From: Lepas anatifera | Taxonomy: Eukaryota > Arthropoda > Thecostraca > Lepadidae | Reading direction: 5' to 3' | NCBI GenBank assembly: GCA_034440635.1 | Contig: JAOTON010001351.1 | Location: 585,501-649,500, forward strand | DNA: 64,000 nucleotides | In this document: positions 35,651 to 47,209 of the stretch, in pieces | How positions within the stretch are numbered: position 1 is the first letter of the stretch | Layout: each line of letters starts with the position of its first letter | Made by a program: the position numbers and the translations under genes | The notes under the pieces: model-generated | Seen by the model: the letters and a program-made list of their open reading frames with translations, nothing else | Databases searched by the model: none | What the model was told of the DNA's origin: nothing

Positions 35651-36660
35651 GTCCAGATCGAAGAAAGCCAATGTGCGAGTTGACGATAGAGATGCCCGCA
35701 CCTTGCTGAACGCCGCCTGGTGTGAGGCATCCCAACTGAAGCTTCTCTTAGTGCTCAGTAGTGCGCGAAGCGCTCCAACATTCGGCGGTTTCCTCCGAGA
35801 ACGAAGCCACTTGGTTGACCATGCCGAAAAAACTTCGTAATTCGGTGAGAGACTTCGGCGTAGGAAACGACGATATGGCTCTGTCAGGTCAGGGTCGGGG
35901 CGATAGCCCTCCGCCGAGATGATGAAACCTGCAAACTTCACACTTTCCTGCATGTGCTGCACCTTGGACGGATTTAATGTGACCTGACGCTGGCGACATC
36001 TTTCCAAGAATCTTCGGACTCTGGCAATATGTTCTTTTGTCCGACTGTAGATTATGACATCGTCAACGAGCCTCTGGATGCCGTCGATGCCGACGAAACA
36101 CTCGTCCATGCGCCTGTTGTAATGTTCCGATATGGATGATATTCCATACGGGCGCGGCAAAACCTGAACCTTCCGAATGGGCTGAGGAAGGTAGTGAAAC
36201 CGCGGCTGGACTCCTCGAGGGGACATTGGTGGTATCCTTTTGCTGCATCAAAAACGCTGAACCACCTTGCCTCAGATCCCGATATCGCAGCGACGCACTC
36301 AGCAGGAGTGCTGGTCTGGTACCTCTCACGCCGAACTGAAGCGTTTAGTTTGGTGAAATCACAACAGAGACGAACGCCGCCTCCTTCTTCCCAGTCACCA
36401 CGATAGGCGCACACCACTCGGTGGGTTCCACCACTGGCTCAATAATGCCATCAGTCTGTAGCTTGGATAGCTCTTCCTGAGCTGATCCCTGTAAGCATAC
36501 GGGATTCGCCGAGGAGCGCGGACGGAGAACGGAACAGCACCTTCCTGTAAACTTATCTTGAACTCTTCTCCCGGCATGACGCGAACAACACCATCCAGCA
36601 CGTCTAGAAATTCGTTCAGCGGAGACGAATCGGTATTTTTCCATTCTGGCTGTTTCACAG
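35651..36660 (-). pseudogene. Reverse transcriptase region of gypsy-like element 1, frameshifted
   Basis: The reverse transcriptase is spread over at least three frames. Segments include LQTDGIIEPVVEPTEWCAPI (36460-36400 area), CCDFTKLNASV, FSVFDAAKGYHQCPLEES and the catalytic box as LVDDVIIYS (near 36050-36070). The order and spacing are normal for Ty3/gypsy. The frame changes look like single-base gaps. Confidence 0.75.
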
Positions 36661-37041
36661 TTGAACTTCCTGGGGATATCGCACTTCTTGAAGAATCACG
36701 CGCGTTGTGTTCCGTGGCGTCGTTATCGACGCAAGCGTCCTATGCGGAGCTGCCGACAGTAGACTGCATCCACCTCGCAGTGCTCCCGGGCGCACGCTCC
36801 GGCTCGAAGGTACCATCACCGGACGAATAAGGCCGCTCCGTTGAAGAACCGGCAGCTTCTGCACCGCCACTGCCGCCCTGGCGGCAGAAAACGAAGCTAC
36901 GTCAGGCGACTCTGGAATAGGTGGCGCTACCGGTTGAGATGCAGGTGACATATCATTATCCGCTTCGGTGGGTGGTTTCATTGTCTCAGTAACTTCCAGG
37001 CATTGCCCATCTCGTCAACATCCTCCACGGTCTCCAGAAGC

Positions 37042-37330
37042 TCACCTGCTGTGGATATGAGCGTGGGGCAACCGCAGATCCCGGGCAGTCTGCCAGGACA
37101 GTACCAAGCCGTTCACGCCGCTAATGATGTGCACGGTGTCCTCAACGACGACGTCACCCAGTCGAATCGTAACTAGTAGACAGCCGAGATGACGCTTTCC
37201 GACCATCGACAACTGTAGGATGAGCGATGGGTGGAAGTAGGCAGCCATCTTTTCCCAGTTGTGTCACGAGAGCAGTACCAGCGACGGAAACATCGGCACC
37301 GGTATCAGGAAGCGCTGCTACGAGTGCGTG
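37042..37330 (-). pseudogene. Retroviral-type aspartic protease region of gypsy-like element 1
   Basis: The active-site motif DTGADVSVAG is encoded near 37291-37309 on the - strand, and a downstream hydrophobic ISGVNGLVLSW stretch follows in another frame (37042-37248). The ends of the domain are uncertain. Confidence 0.6.
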
Positions 37331-37427
37331 CCGCCTCCCATCGCGGGGGTAACTTCAACTTGTACCTTGGGTGCTGAGGTGATTGTACAAGCAATCTGGA
37401 CAGTTGACGCCCTAGGCATCTGACCTG

Positions 37428-38404
37428 TCAGCCTGCCCCGCGCGGGCATCGCAGCAAAGTGCCCAACTTCGCCGCAGAGGAGACATTCCCTACTAACGGC
37501 AGGGCAGAGTACGGCGGCATTGTGGCGGCGACCACAACGCTGACATCCTCCCTCTGAGCCGGCCGGAGAGTTGCTTCCAGCTGGTTTGGGCGCTGCCAGT
37601 CACCCGCTGGCTTGGGCGGCCGCCACTCAGGTGTATGCCGGCCGCGGTTCGTCGGGGATGGGGCGGGGCACCGTTGCACCAACGCCCGTCCAGCCCCCTC
37701 CTGCGGAGCACTGACCACCCTACGTAGCCTGGGCGGTGACTGCACTCGATGGACGCCGAGACATGCTGCGGTCGGTGGCGAGCGAGCCACCGCCGCCCTG
37801 ATATTTCAGTGCGTCCTGCTGGCGCCTCCTCTGACCTGCAGATGTTGACGCTTGCGCCAACGACAAGTTGGGAATGGCACATAGTTTTCTGACCGTTTCA
37901 GTGTCCGCAGGCCGGTCCAATCCGATGCGCAGTAACGAATCCCGGTCCTTGTCACAAAATCCACACTCGGCGCTCAGGTCGCGTAACTCAGTCGAAATCA
38001 TCAAAGGACTCGCCATTTGCTGGTTCCGACAGTTGAAGTTTCGACGCAGTAGCACCTCATTCACCGTCCCCGCGCATATTTTGCGATGTGGCTCAGCACT
38101 ACTGCCACGTCAGTTCATACTGTCTGCAATGTCAGTTTTTCACAATCTTCAAGGTCTCGTCCGATAGGCAAGACCTAAGCACTGCCATTTGCCCGCCGGC
38201 GGTGCCGGCTGAGACCCGATAGCGTGCAAAGTCATCCCAACGCGTCCGCCACTGACGATAGGATTCACCACGATCGACGGAAAATCCAGCTTTGCGGCTG
38301 CGCGGCCCGTGAAAGCCGCCGATATCACTAGGTGCCAGGGCACTACGGCTGTTGTTCCTCTGACACACTGTCGAAACGACGGCGCGGCCGTCGCTGCCGG
38401 TGCG
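37428..38404 (-). pseudogene. gag region of gypsy-like element 1 with zinc knuckles
   Basis: A capsid-like part with YRQWRTRWDDFARY and CLSDETLKI lies near 38140-38290. It is followed by a Pro/Arg-rich stretch and two zinc-knuckle-like motifs (CQRCGRRHNAAVLC and CLLCGEVGHFAAM) encoded around 37440-37560. The second lacks its last Cys. Frame changes break the sequence. Confidence 0.65.
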
Positions 38405-38407
38405 CCA
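38390..38407 (-). promoter_or_regulatory. Candidate primer-binding site
   Basis: On the - strand, TGGCGCACCGGCAGCGAC starts immediately after the LTR. TGG pairs with the CCA end of a tRNA, as in LTR elements generally. The tRNA was not identified. Confidence 0.5.
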
Positions 38408-38531
38408 TGTTGCGATCCGCGGCGGACACGCGCCCCAGGTCGGGCTCTGTATTACACTGCCGTGTTCAGGTCTACAGGGACACGCACACGCCTGCATCTG
38501 GTCGTTGTTATAACTATGTAGAACCCCAACA
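38408..38531 (-). repeat. 5' LTR of gypsy-like element 1
   Basis: 124 bases, matching the 3' LTR apart from a few substitutions and small deletions. It is followed outward by the CCTGG target copy. Confidence 0.9.
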
Positions 38532-38536
38532 CCTGG

Positions 38537-39008
38537 CACCCACCAGTTGTGGGTTTGTTTTGGTTGTGTCACCGAGTTGCTTTATAGTCAAGTGAAGGAA
38601 TAAGAATTACATCTGAAAAAGTGATTTTCAAAGAATGAAATTTGGTGTACGCTTAGTTCTGTAAGCTTAGTTCTGTAAGCTTAGCGTGTGCGTGTTTGCG
38701 TGTGCGTGTGCGCTTTGCTTTTTCATCCAGTTAAATTGGTACTTTTTCGTCTGATAAAGTTGGAAAATTTCATCAAGGAAGCAATCAAGTGAATAATATG
38801 GGCTTGAAGGTCCCATTTGAGTTTTGTCTCATATCTAAGTTTCAGATAGAATGTGCATTTCCGTTATAGTGCATTTTGTTTGATCCTGCATGGCTCTGGT
38901 CCCAGCATAGTCCCGGTGTCTAGCCTTTGGTCCTGGCTTTAGTCCTGCCGAGACCAGATTTGGTCCCGGCGCCGGGACCGCGGGACCGATTCGCAGATGT
39001 ACCTTGTC
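38537..39008. other. Unassigned sequence with a (GT)n-like tract
   Basis: A GCGTGTGCGTGTTTGCGTG-type run lies at about 38683-38713, preceded by a short duplication TTAGTTCTGTAAGC. The rest shows nothing recognisable. Confidence 0.5.
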
Positions 39009-39790
39009 TTAAAGGGAGATACTCGAACAAAAATTATTGGCTAGATCAAAAGGTCACAAAAAGTTGTTGCAAAAGTCCTATTTGTATTTTCGCGAACTCG
39101 GCCTCCAAATGCCTTAAAATCACTCTCAAAGACAAAATTTTTAGACGACTTATCGATAATTCTCACTATCGGCTAAATGATGTAGTCTCGGTTATAACTA
39201 TCAATGTCTCTAAGAATTAGGTCATATCTGTCCTAAACAGTGATGTAGTACTTCGGAACTATCACAAACAAAAATTATTAAAAAACTACATTTCAAAACT
39301 CTTTTAAAACAGAAATATAGGACTTAAAATAAATCGCAATTGGCCAATCAGAAGCCAAGGAAGTATCATACCTGGGCCACGTGACGTATCTGACGCAAAA
39401 GGTTCGTCATCCTGGGAATTTTGTAGAAAACGACTGAAGACCTGAGGTGCAAATCAATTGAAGACTTAAGTAATTATTTTATGCTCCACTTTTAGGGCAG
39501 CTGATTCATATCGTAGTTTTGATGGGCTATGTCAAATTACTTTAAATACAAGTTCGGGAGAATAAACATTTTTGTCACAAAGAATTACTTCAAACACTTC
39601 AAATAGCTTTTGAAAACTAAAAGATAAAGAGTAGGTTTTTGCCTTTTACCGGTATCGTTGACATATTTCAATACTAGTTAAGTGGCCTCCAAAAATTTTG
39701 CCGAAGGTTCAAAAACGATTGATAGTTTCGTAGTAAGATTTTTTCAAATAGCAGGAAACCACAATTTTTTCCTCGCGTATCTCCCTTTAA
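39009..39790. mobile_element. 782-bp TTAAAGGG MITE
   Basis: It starts TTAAAGGGAGATACTCGA and, read inward from the right, TTAAAGGGAGATACGCGA. TTAA at both ends again. The interior is AT-rich and non-coding. The termini share TTAAAGGGA with the 456-bp MITEs. Confidence 0.8.
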
Positions 39791-40662
39791 GGTATTTTGG
39801 TATCTTATTACCATTCTTAAAGTCCCGGTGATCTGGCAATTCATTTATTCGATGACAGCTTCACTAATAGAGAGGAAAAGCATAAACCTGACTCAAAGTA
39901 AGATCAATAGGTTTATTTGGAGAGCTAGACCTCCCGAAGACATTCGGAACCTCCTCTATCAGGACACGAAAAGCGTTATCTTTTCTCGCAGTCGGAACCA
40001 ACAGGGTTAGATACTCACCCATTTCGGATACAAAGGGCTCGAGTTCTGCACATTTTAACCAATTTTCATTTACTGGGATTAGTATGCTCAATGTCAGACG
40101 ATATCATAATCGTCAAATCTGGGCTACACTGGAAGGTTATGAGAAATGCCGCAACTAGGCAAAAATATGCCACAAACACACTCCAAGTGATCTACCGTCA
40201 CAGCATAAGGCAGTCATCATAGTAACACTACAACTAACACTGCAGCAGCTGTTGAGCTGAAAATACTGACCTGGCCGTAACCCATGGCCTTTGGCTTTGA
40301 CCAGAATAACGCGTACACTTCACTATGGCATCATAACATAATATACGTCATAATAGATGATATCATCTGACCGAAATCACTGGTGTCAAGGACCTCGAAA
40401 AGTTAGGATTTCCTTTACCCGGGACCTTGTTATTGGCTTTGACTTTCATGGGAGCTGAATTCAACATTATGCCGATTGTTTAACACTCTAGCGTCAATAC
40501 TTGGTTAGGATATAGCCGGAGCAGTGCGGGCCATCAGCCCGTCAACATGCGCTTCAAAAACACCCTGGCGCCGCCCATGGGGACAGCAAGAATATCCCTT
40601 GAAGCATGATTTATGATGAATATGCTGCAATGAAGAGTCAAGAAGCGCAGCATTTTTTTCGT
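39791..40662. other. Unassigned sequence
   Basis: No gene was recognised. A few TGACCT/AGGTCA-like words suggest old transposon material. Confidence 0.35.
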
Positions 40663-41570
40663 TTAACACGCGCACTGGAGGGGGCCTCGGAGGCCCCCCA
40701 CCTGTTTTTCCGAGGTGGCCGGAGAACCGCTTGTAGCCGAAAAACGAAACGTGGCCACATTTAACAGAATTTAATAGCGCGTCGATTGGTGAAGACTTTT
40801 TTGAAAATCGGCCGAAATTTTTTTACTTATCGGCTTTCAAAGTGAGACCTGCATTTTGAGATCGCCGTAAACGCGCGGTCGGACCAGTTAGCTTGCATTG
40901 AAGACCGAGTGGTGACGTCATAACGTCATATAAGCGGGACTATATGTCAAGGTCACTGCACATGAAAGTCAAGGTCAAGGTCAAAGGTCACAGGTCAAGG
41001 TCATATCTGCACTTTCAAGGTCACTGACCACTGTGCGTCCGGCTAAATGACGTTACCCCGTCTGACATATATTATGCTATGACGTCATCGGTAGGTACCC
41101 AAATACAAAGTTCAAGGTCAAAGGTCATTGGGAAAGGGCAATCCTCATTTCCCGCCAAACAGTGGCTACAGTGTTAGTCAAAGTGTAAATAATAAGTAGT
41201 ATACAATATGGTGACCTTAAAGGTCAATGACCTTGAATGACCTTGACCCAAAAGTTGTGGGGAAGCCTCTTTGAGACCTCTTCTCTATGAACCTTGTCCG
41301 CCTTTTAGCTTATTCCCGCCATTTTCCTGCATAATCACAGCATTTACCAATCGATCCCAGCATGGCCAATATTTGACCTTTACGACCTCGTTTGACCTTG
41401 AAGATATTGACCTAGGTCAATGAAAATTTGTCATCATGTAGATCACCATAGCCCCCACCCACCTACCAAGTGGCGTTTTTCTAACCCTCTTAGTTTCCGA
41501 GATCTTAGGGGGCCTACCAGGCCACCTCCAGTGCACGTTAGTACCAGACCCCCTCCAGTGCGGGTGTTAA
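40663..41570. mobile_element. TTAA-flanked transposon, copy D
   Basis: TTAA lies at 40663-40666 and 41567-41570. The ends are TTAACACGCGCACTGGAGG and, inverted, TTAACACCCGCACTGGAGG. Cores GGCCTCGGAGGCC (left) and GGCCTACCAGGCC (right) are adjacent. About 15 AGGTCA/TGACCT half-sites lie between 40946 and 41425, several as TCAAGGTCA. The right TTAA is shared with the next element. Confidence 0.85.
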
Positions 41571-42588
41571 CCCGCGCCCCACCAGGGGTCCAGCGCCACC
41601 TTCGTGCCACCGGGGGCCATCGATGCCCCCTCTAACTCCGACAATATGTGCGTTAGCGCAAATCTTCAAAGTGCACTAGAAAGCTCGCGTGAATTCAGTA
41701 AGAAATTACTTCGCATGTTTTAGTGCTCAGGTCAATGGTTTGACCTCCAGAGGTCAAATTAGGTCAAGATCGGCTATTTTCACTCAAATATGCAATGCTT
41801 AAGCAAACTGGGCATAACTATTATGCCATTAGAGCTATTGAGGTCTGGTAAAGTACATTTGATAGGAAATTGTCAGTTCTTTTTCCGCTATGTGAAACGT
41901 AAAGACCTCTCGCCAGTGGTTTCACCTCCAGAGGTCACCTCGTGACCTAAGATGACCTGAGGTCACGAAAGGTCAGAAGGTAACCTTGCCGTATATCAAA
42001 TGAAAGCCAGTGACAAGGCAAACAAGATGGTGTTTGTTTCAGCGCTCTAGCTTACTTAGGTCAAAAGTTATTTTCAAAATACTGTTTTTGAACCCTGGTG
42101 ACCTTGGATGACCTTGGAGAGGTCAAAGGGCAAATATGGCCCCTGGAATCCATGAAAGGGTGTCCAAGAACGCTTTTTTGATTAAGCTGAGCATTTTCAA
42201 TTGTTTTGTGACTTTTAGACCATAAGACAGCTTTTCCCCATGCTTTTTCAATAGGAGAGGTCACCTCGTGACCTGACCTCAGGGCATGAAATCTAAAAAT
42301 CCCGGATATACACCTTATAGACCCTGGAGGGGCCATAAAGTGTAGGAAGTTTCAAATTGATCCACCTCAAAATGTAGCTCTTACAGAGCTCTAAAGTTGA
42401 AGTGAGGTGACCTTGATTGACCTCGTCTGGTGACCTGACCTTGGGTGACCCGGGGTAAAAAATTTCAGGGATGGTGGGAAAATGATACAGTGAGAGGTGG
42501 AGCCCTCAAATGTGGCCTCTTCGTTTTTCTGCTATCCCGGAAAAAGCTTAGGGGGCCATCGATGCCCCCCCCGTGGGGCGAGGGTTAA
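41567..42588. mobile_element. TTAA-flanked transposon, copy B (inverted relative to 37-1071)
   Basis: TTAA lies at 41567-41570 and 42585-42588. The element is the reverse complement of 37-1071 over its whole length, including the end motif CGCCCCACC and the internal CCATCGATG cores, which have each lost a base of the full palindrome here. Confidence 0.85.
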
Positions 42589-43045
42589 ACACAGCACGGG
42601 AAAACCCGTCAGAGGGTCAGAATAGCCCATCCATCTTCCCCCACCTGACACTAATACATAGGGTTCAACACTCTTTGTTTTTGTTTTTCTTCTCAGGGGA
42701 CAAGAAAGCATCCATCCAGTGACAGTTTCTCCAGGGCAGGGAGACCAGGGCCCTGATCGGCAACTAAGATTCTTAGCTAAGACTGCCTTAGCTAAGACAG
42801 AGCATGCGCAGTACGTCCCACGCCACCCAGCTAGCCACCTAGCGGTAAGACTGGCGTTAGCTCGTACATGACGTCACGAAAGTATGACGTCAGCACTAAG
42901 ACTGTTTTACTTGTCAGTTAAGACAGAAAATAGTGACTGCGCGCAGACTGAAATATCGGCATATCTGGCGCACATGGGATAATTAGAGGAAGTTGCGTTT
43001 TGCAGTGCGGCAATCTGGTGCGAGTGGTTCTCAGTCGTGGATAAC
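42589..43045. other. Unassigned sequence
   Basis: No feature was recognised apart from short TGACGTCA-like words near 42870-42890. Confidence 0.35.
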
Positions 43046-43053
43046 GATGTATG

Positions 43054-44720
43054 CAGGGGCGCAGCCAGGGGGGCACAGGCGGCACGTGCCCCCTCCCATC
43101 GGTGCTGGGGTGCCCTTTTGATTGCCAGGTGGTGTGCCCTTTTTGGGCCGTGCCGCTCGAAATTTAGTGCCCTACGTCGTTGAGCCTAGATGGAACTGGA
43201 CTGCATTTAGCGATTTAAACTATTGTTTAACAATTAAGTGCCTTTTTGGTCAGCTAGGGCATTCTGTCGCCTTTCCAAGCACCCGGGAAGAGTATAGGCA
43301 CGTAATCCGTTTCCAAATAATGCCTCATCGTCGCCAATAATCGTATGGGCAGAGCTAATCTGGTGCCCCTTGAGCTCATCTGGTGCCCCCTGAGCGCTGG
43401 TCTTGAACCCTGGAGCTGATCATGTGCCCTCTGAGCTGATCTGATGCCCTCGTAGTCAATCTGGTGCCCTCCCCCCTCCTGAGAAAATAATTGTGCCTTC
43501 TGAATCTATATAATGCTCTCTGAGTTAGTCTGATGCCTCCGAGCTTGCCTGATGCCCTATTAGCTGTTTTAGTGCCCCTTGATCTGATCCGGGCCCCTGA
43601 ACTTATTTAATGCCTCTCGTAGTTTATCTACTGTCCAGGGCCGCAGCCAGGGGTCACAGAGAACACGTGCCCCCATCGGTGCGGGGTGCCCTTTTGATTG
43701 CCAGGTGGTGTACCCCCTTTGGGCCGTGCCGCTCGAAATTTAGTGCCCTACGCCGTTGAACCTAGATGGAACTAGGCCGCATTTGGCGATTTCAACTATT
43801 TTTTAACAATTAAGTGCCTTTTTGGTTAGCTAAAGCATTCTGTCGCCTTTCCAAGCACCCGGGAAGAGTATAGGCACGTAATCTGTTTCCAGATGATGCC
43901 TCATCGTCGCCAATAATCGTACGGGTGGAGCTCATCTGGTGCCCCCTGGAGGTGATCATGTGCCTTCTGAGCTGATCTGATGCCCTCGTAGTCAATCTGG
44001 TGCCCCCCCCCTCCCCTGAATAAATAATTGTGCCTTCTGAACCTATATAATGCTCTCTAAGTTAGTCTGATGCCTCCGAGCTTGCCTGCTGCCCTATTAG
44101 CTGTTTTAGTGCCCCTTGAGCTGATCCGGGCCCCTGAACTTATTTAATGCCTCTCGTAGTTTATCTACTGTCCAGGGCCGCAGCCAGGGGTCACAGAGGG
44201 CACGTGCCCCCATCGGTGCCGGGTGCCCTTTTGATTGCCAGGTGGTGTACCCCCTTTGGGCCGTGCCGCTCGAAATTTAGTGCCCTAAGCCGTTGAACCT
44301 AGATGGAACTAGGCCGCATTTGGGGATTTCAACTATTGTTTAACAATTAAGTGCCTTTTTGGTTAGCTAAAGCATTCTGTCGCCTTTCCAAGCACCCGGG
44401 AAGAGTATAGGCACGTAATCCGTTTCCAGATAATGCCTCATCGTCGCCAATAATCGTACGGGTGAAGCCAATCTGGTGCTCCTTGAGCTAATCTCGTGGC
44501 CTCTCAGCTGGTCTTGGCCCCTTGAGCTGATTACTTGCCCTCTAAGCTGATCTGGTGCCCCTGAGTCAATCGAGTGCCCCACTGAGCAAATCATTGTGCC
44601 TCCTGAACCTATATAATGCTCTCTGAGTTAGTCTAATGCTTCCGAGCTTTTTTGGTGCCCTGATAGCTGATTTAGTGCCCCTTGAGCTGATTCGGGCCCC
44701 CGAGCTGATCTCATGCCTCC
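43054..44720. repeat. Three tandem copies of a ~537-bp unit inside the hAT-like element
   Basis: Copies begin at 43054, 43636 and 44173, each with the terminal-repeat-like CAGGGsCGCAGCCAGGG. The last two are exactly 537 bases apart. Each includes a block with TTTTGATTGCCAGGTGGTGT and a run of ~20-bp GTGCCCCCTGAGCTGATCTG units. Confidence 0.85.
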
Positions 44721-46220
44721 CCAAGTTGATTCTGTATCCTAAGTCAATATGGTGCCTCTTCAGCTTATTAGGAGACCCCTCAACTGATTATTGATGTCTC
44801 CTTAGATGGTCTGGTCCCCCCCTGAGCTGGTTTGGTGGGCCCTGAGCCCACCTTGTGTCCCCTGAGCTGTTACGTTGCTCCCTGAGCTGATTTAGGCTCC
44901 TGCCATAGTCTGGGGGGCTGGGAGCTGATCTGGACCCCGAGCGAATCGATCTGGTGCCACCTGAGCGGCACTAATGCCCCTTAGTCGATCTGGTGCCTCC
45001 TGAGCCCATATGATGCCCCCTGAGTAATCTGGTGCCCTTTCAGCTGATCTGTGCCTCCTTACGTGATTTCATGAGCCGATCTAAAGCCCTGAGCTGAGCT
45101 GGGCCCACAGAGGCTGATGAGGGCCCCTGAGATGGTATGGGGCTCATGAGCTGATTAAGTGCCTCCTGACTTGATCTGGTATTCCCGAGCTGGTCGGGGA
45201 CCACTGATCTGATTGTTTGTCCCCGGAGCTGATCTGGTGCCCTATGGGCATCTGTTGTCCCCTGAGCAGCTCTGGGGCTTTTGAACTGATTGGGCCCGGA
45301 GCTGGTGAGGGATCCCTGAGCTGATTGAGTGCCCCTGACTTGAACATGCCCCCTGTGCTGATCGATCTGGTGCACCCTGAGCAGATATACTGCCTCCTGA
45401 ACTTAACTAATGCCCCCTGAGTCGATCTGGAGCCTGCTGAGTCATCAGTGTGTCTCCTGAGTCTATCTTATTCCCTCTGAGCTAGTCTGGTGCCCCATCG
45501 CTAATATGATGCCCTTTAAGCTGACCCGGGCCTCCTAGGTTAATTATGTGATTTCCTGAGCAGCTCCCAGGCCCTGAGCTGAGCTGGGCCCACAGGGATT
45601 GGTGAGGGCCCCTGAGATGGTATGGGGCTCCTGAGCTGATTAAGTGCCTCCTGACTTGATCTGGTATTCCCGAACTGATCTGGGACCCGAGCTGGTCGGG
45701 GACCACTGATCTGATTGTTTGTCCCCTAGGCTGATCTGGTGCCCTATGGGCCGATCTGGTGTCCCCTGAGCAGCTCTGGGTCTTTTGAACTGCTTGGGCC
45801 CCGAGCTGGTGAGGAATTCCTGAGCTGAATTAGTGCCCCTGACTTGATCTTGCCCCCTGACCTGACTTGAGGCCACTGAACTGATCTGGGGCCGCAACAG
45901 CTGATCTGGGGCTCAAGAGCGGATCTAGGTTCTGAGGGTACCCTGAGCTGGTCTGGGCGCTGAGCTTGTGAGAGCCCCTTAAGTTGGTTTGAGGCCCCCT
46001 GAAGTGATATGGCGCCTTAAACTGTTCTGGGGGCTTCTTGAACTGGTTTAAGGCCCTATGAGCCTATCTGTGGCCCATTGAGCTAGTCTGATGACCTCAT
46101 CTCTGGGATCAATGAGCTAGTCTGGTCCCTGGGTGAAGCATGATCAGCTCTGTGGCCCTGATTTACATCAGGGGCCCCTGAGGTGGTCTTGAATAGACAG
46201 ATAATAAGAACACAAGGCCA
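44480..46220. repeat. Degenerate ~20-bp GAGCTGATCTGGTGCCCCCT array
   Basis: Several dozen imperfect units run through the middle of the hAT-like element. A higher-order duplication is also visible: 45100-45350 and 45590-45850 share long stretches. Confidence 0.85.
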
Positions 46221-47209
46221 ACTCCCATCATCTCGGGGCGGGGTCACTGAGCTAGTCTAGTCCCTGGAGGCACAACTGGGGGGGATGGGGGAAGCTGCTC
46301 TGGAGGCCTCTGATCCACACTTGGGGGCCCCAGAGCTGGTCTTGAATAGATGGGGAATAAGAACACAATGGAAACTCCCCTTGTAAAACGGAGCTAACGG
46401 GGAATGAGGAATCTCTAAAACGGCTTGTGATACCTAGGCATCCCTGGTTATATAAATTGCTTATTATACTGGTGGATTCTGGGAAGGGATGATAAAAAGG
46501 CATGTGCCCCTGAGCTCAGAGCATAGTCCCCTAAACCAGGATTTCTACTAATTAATTTAGATGAAGAAATAGTTTTCACAATTTTCAGCCCTGTCACACC
46601 ATCCCCATCCAAACCACCGGCCTGTTCACCTTTTATTTACTCTTAACTGGGACCGAGCCTTGCGAATATGGAACTTAATAAACGCGTTCAAAAGGTATCT
46701 CCCAAATTTTTCCGGCAGCAAAAATGTGTTCTTCCAAAGACACTATGCTACTCCTCGTCCCACGGCGATTGTGGGAGGCAAGGAACGTAATCCGCATTCA
46801 GCTAGGGCTCACTCGTCACGACAAAACCAGTGGGCATAACAAAAATTTTTCGACTCCAATATGCCTTAACCTGCACATTGTAACAGGTATCACAGCTCCG
46901 CTGATTTCTCTGATGTTAAGTACTTGCATGAGTTGGCTGCCCTTAAATCTATCAAAAATAGTAGTGTTTTGGCTACTTCCATGGCATTTTGGTGATATTT
47001 TGTTCCTTTATTCGGTTTTAATCGAGTTTTCCTTCTCCGTCAATGATTTCTTTGCATTTTTATTGAACCAAAGATGCCCCAAAAATTATATAAACAAAGA
47101 TATAGTAAGTTTTTTAGGTTACGTTAAAAAGTGCCTTTTTTTCCGGTGTGCCCCTCAAAGTTGGTGTGCCCCCCCATACGAAAGCTCTGGCTGCGCCCCT
47201 GGATGTATG

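Larger units (their letters stand above)
33428..38531 (-). mobile_element. Ty3/gypsy-like LTR retrotransposon, nearly complete
   Basis: Two short LTRs (33428-33563 and 38408-38531) begin TG and end CA and flank a gag-pol region on the - strand with the order gag, protease, reverse transcriptase, RNase H, integrase. Integrase after RNase H defines the Ty3/gypsy order. The insertion is flanked by the 5-bp direct repeat CCTGG (33423-33427 and 38532-38536). A primer-binding-site candidate, TGGCGCACCGGCAGCG, follows the 5' LTR directly. The gag to RNase H part is broken by several frame changes; integrase is one open frame. Confidence 0.9.
43054..47201. mobile_element. 4.1-kb hAT-like element with 15-bp inverted ends
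   Basis: Both ends read CAGGGGCGCAGCCAG inward, and the element is flanked by the perfect 8-bp duplication GATGTATG (43046-43053 and 47202-47209). These are hAT-type hallmarks. The interior is mostly repeats: three copies of a ~537-bp unit, then hundreds of bases of ~20-bp degenerate units. A + strand frame at 46724-47230 has no recognisable transposase domain, so the element appears non-autonomous. Confidence 0.85.
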
